Notes under the pieces: model-generated | Seen by the model: only the letters and a program-made list of their open reading frames with translations | Databases searched by the model: none | What the model was told of the DNA's origin: nothing | In this document: positions 40,160 to 41,112 of the stretch, in pieces | Position numbering within the stretch: the first letter of the stretch is position 1 | Layout: the number at the start of each line of letters is the position of its first letter | Source of the DNA: an uncultured Catenibacterium sp. | GTDB taxonomy: Bacteria; Bacillota_I; Bacilli_A; Erysipelotrichales; Coprobacillaceae | DNA length: 41,112 bases | Assembly (NCBI GenBank): GCA_900540685.1 | Contig: UQGS01000015.1 | Coordinates: 1 to 41,112, forward strand | Direction: 5' to 3' | Position numbers and translations under genes: made by a program

Positions 40160-40435
40160 ATGAAGAAAAATGAATTAGTAGAAAAGGTTGCAGAAGGTGC
40201 ATCATTAACTAAAGCTGATGCTGAACGTGCAATTAATGCATTAGTTGATGCAGTATCTGAAGCACTTGTTGAAGGTGATAAGGTGGCTTTAAAAGGTCTT
40301 GGAACTTTTGAAGTAAGAGAAAGAAAGGCGAGAACTGGTATTAACCCTAGAACTCGTGAAACAATCGAAATCGCCGCAAGCAAGGTACCTGCTTTTAAAG
40401 CAAGTTCTACACTTAAGGATGCAGTGAATAAATAA
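40160..40435 (+). CDS. hup: HU-type DNA-binding protein
   Basis: The 91-residue histone-like protein bends and compacts DNA as a dimer. It has the helical N-terminus KKNELVEKVAEGASLTKADA, the beta core VALKGLGTFEVRERKARTG, and the arm tip NPRTRE. INPRTRETIEIAASKVPAFKA is the family signature region (NPRT followed by IPA-type PAFK). Full length, with its own promoter and terminator. Confidence 0.97.
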   Translation: MKKNELVEKVAEGASLTKADAERAINALVDAVSEALVEGDKVALKGLGTFEVRERKARTGINPRTRETIEIAASKVPAFKASSTLKDAVNK

Positions 40436-40440
40436 TATTA

Positions 40441-40464
40441 AAAAAGTGCTTCGGCACTTTTTTA
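40441..40464 (+). terminator. Intrinsic terminator with UUCG tetraloop
   Basis: AAAAAAGTGC-TTCG-GCACTTTTTT is a perfect 10-bp stem closed by a stable UUCG loop. Confidence 0.92.
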
Positions 40465-40508
40465 TTTTGATTAATTAGTTTAGAATTATGTAAAGGGGAG
40501 TGGTGATA

Positions 40509-41027
40509 ATGATTACAATACTCTATACATCAAAACATGGCGCAACAGCCAAAATAGCACGTGTTATCAATACTTATCTTGATCATACATGTACATTAAT
40601 GAACCTGGATGAATTAGATATGGCTGTCTTAGAGAAGACAGATACGATTGTATTAGGTGTGCCTGTTTATTATGGTGCTCTTGATCCTAAGATGGTGGAT
40701 TTTATTAAGAAGAATCAGGGATTACTGATCAAGAAGCATTATTCTATTTATATTACAGCTTTATTCCATACTGAATTCATGAGCTATATTACAAAAGAGT
40801 TTGATTATTCTATATTGAAGAATGTAACGACAATGGCAGGACTTGGTGGGGCTATTTATTATCCTGATTTAAGTATTCAGGAGAAGATGGTTCTTGCAGT
40901 CATGAATAAGAATCGTCCTGTTATTCCAAAAGAACATCATGTGAATATCTTTGAGAACTTCGATAATCATGAAATAGAACTATTCTCACAGAAGATTAAA
41001 AGAATTGAAGATTATGCAACCAGATAA
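40509..41027 (+). CDS. Flavodoxin-like protein (Flavodoxin_5/HemG-like)
   Basis: ATG 40509, eight bases after GGGGAG, is preferred over a GTG nine bases earlier. The 172-residue protein begins ITILYTSKHGATAKIARVI, the FMN phosphate loop. DTIVLGVPVYYGALDPKMVDFI follows, and the middle has YITALFHTE and GLGGAIYYPDLSIQEKMVL. This is the Flavodoxin_5 family, which includes HemG protoporphyrinogen oxidase. No haem genes are nearby, so a general FMN redox role is as likely. Confidence 0.85.
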   Translation: MITILYTSKHGATAKIARVINTYLDHTCTLMNLDELDMAVLEKTDTIVLGVPVYYGALDPKMVDFIKKNQGLLIKKHYSIYITALFHTEFMSYITKEFDYSILKNVTTMAGLGGAIYYPDLSIQEKMVLAVMNKNRPVIPKEHHVNIFENFDNHEIELFSQKIKRIEDYATR

Positions 41028-41030
41028 AAA

Positions 41031-41054
41031 GGAGAAGCGACATGCTTCTCCTTT
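41031..41054 (+). terminator. Intrinsic terminator
   Basis: GGAGAAGC (41031-41038) and GCTTCTCC (41044-41051) form an 8-bp stem flanked by A- and T-runs. Confidence 0.85.
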
Positions 41055-41060
41055 AAAAGT

Positions 41061-41100
41061 GTGCCGGGCATGGCACTAATTCAGTCGGAGACAGTCCGAC
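41061..41100. repeat. Two adjacent hairpins at the window edge
   Basis: GTGCC/GGCAC (41061-41076) and GTCGGA/TCCGAC (41084-41100) are two perfect small hairpins in a locally GC-richer stretch. They resemble the structured ends or omega RNA of IS200/IS605-type elements, and an element would then continue beyond the window. Confidence 0.4.
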
Positions 41101-41112
41101 CACAGGTATTTA
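41081..41112 (-). CDS. Possible 3' end of a tnpB-like gene (partial)
   Basis: Read on the minus strand from the window edge, the frame gives NTCGRTVSD and a TGA at 41083-41081. Many TnpB proteins end in a short tail of the CG-x-x-V type after the RuvC-III motif. With only nine residues visible, this is a guess supported mainly by the hairpins and the local GC shift. Confidence 0.25.
   Translation of the reverse strand, partial: NTCGRTVSD

Overview
This is 41 kb of AT-rich chromosome from a low-GC Firmicute. Genes sit close together behind strong GGAGG-type ribosome binding sites, rho-independent terminators are frequent, and several promoters carry the extended -10 TGnTATAAT. Together with an NADP-type glutamate dehydrogenase, MurR/RpiR and GntR regulators, a 6-phospho-beta-glucosidase and an HPr-family protein, the content is most like a gut Erysipelotrichia (Catenibacterium/Kandleria/Sharpea-like). 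That placement is inference from family content, not from an rRNA marker. No rRNA, CRISPR array, prophage or intact insertion sequence is present.

Layout. 1-9.9 kb: an end fragment of an upstream gene, a small membrane protein, a bacteriocin-export-type ABC pair, gdhA, a small zinc-ribbon-like protein, an aquaporin, two small membrane proteins, then an AEC transporter, a TetR-like regulator and a divergent, shortened oleate-hydratase (MCRA) homologue. 9.9-11.0 kb: a decayed tnpB (IS200/IS605 type) beside a Phd/RelE-type toxin-antitoxin pair. 11.1-17.6 kb: a histidine operon hisZ-G-D-B-H-A-F-IE, preceded by a previously unmarked 18-codon leader peptide with four consecutive His codons and an intrinsic terminator, i.e. 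a transcription attenuator. 17.6-20.3 kb: murE, a PHP-family histidinol-phosphatase candidate that would supply a step missing from the operon, and a small hypothetical gene. 20.3-27.5 kb: CDF metal exporter, a divergent galactokinase-family GHMP kinase, MgtE, a TSCPD protein, CrcB, an MBL-fold hydrolase, a LysR regulator and small hypotheticals. 27.5-34.4 kb: enolase behind two inverted-repeat clusters, an EamA exporter, a GntR-ABC operon divergent from a 6-phospho-beta-glucosidase, a rhodanese-like protein without its catalytic Cys, and tRNA-Trp. 34.4-41.1 kb: an HPr-like protein with Tyr in place of the phosphorylated His, a HAD phosphatase, a dipeptidase, a two-subunit class I fumarase flanked by two MurR/RpiR regulators, HU, a flavodoxin-like protein, and at the edge a possible tnpB 3' end.

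How the parts work together. The his operon covers nearly all of histidine synthesis but lacks hisC. Its short HisG needs HisZ, and both are present and overlapping. The HPr-like protein resembles Bacillus Crh in logic: Ser46 is kept and His15 is lost, so it would be a regulatory rather than a phosphotransfer protein, fitting an organism with glycolytic and PTS-sugar genes nearby. The fumarase cluster looks self-contained, with two SIS-domain regulators and repeated candidate operators in front of the first. Several family members in this window have lost catalytic residues (MCRA homologue, rhodanese, a possible zincin, HPr).
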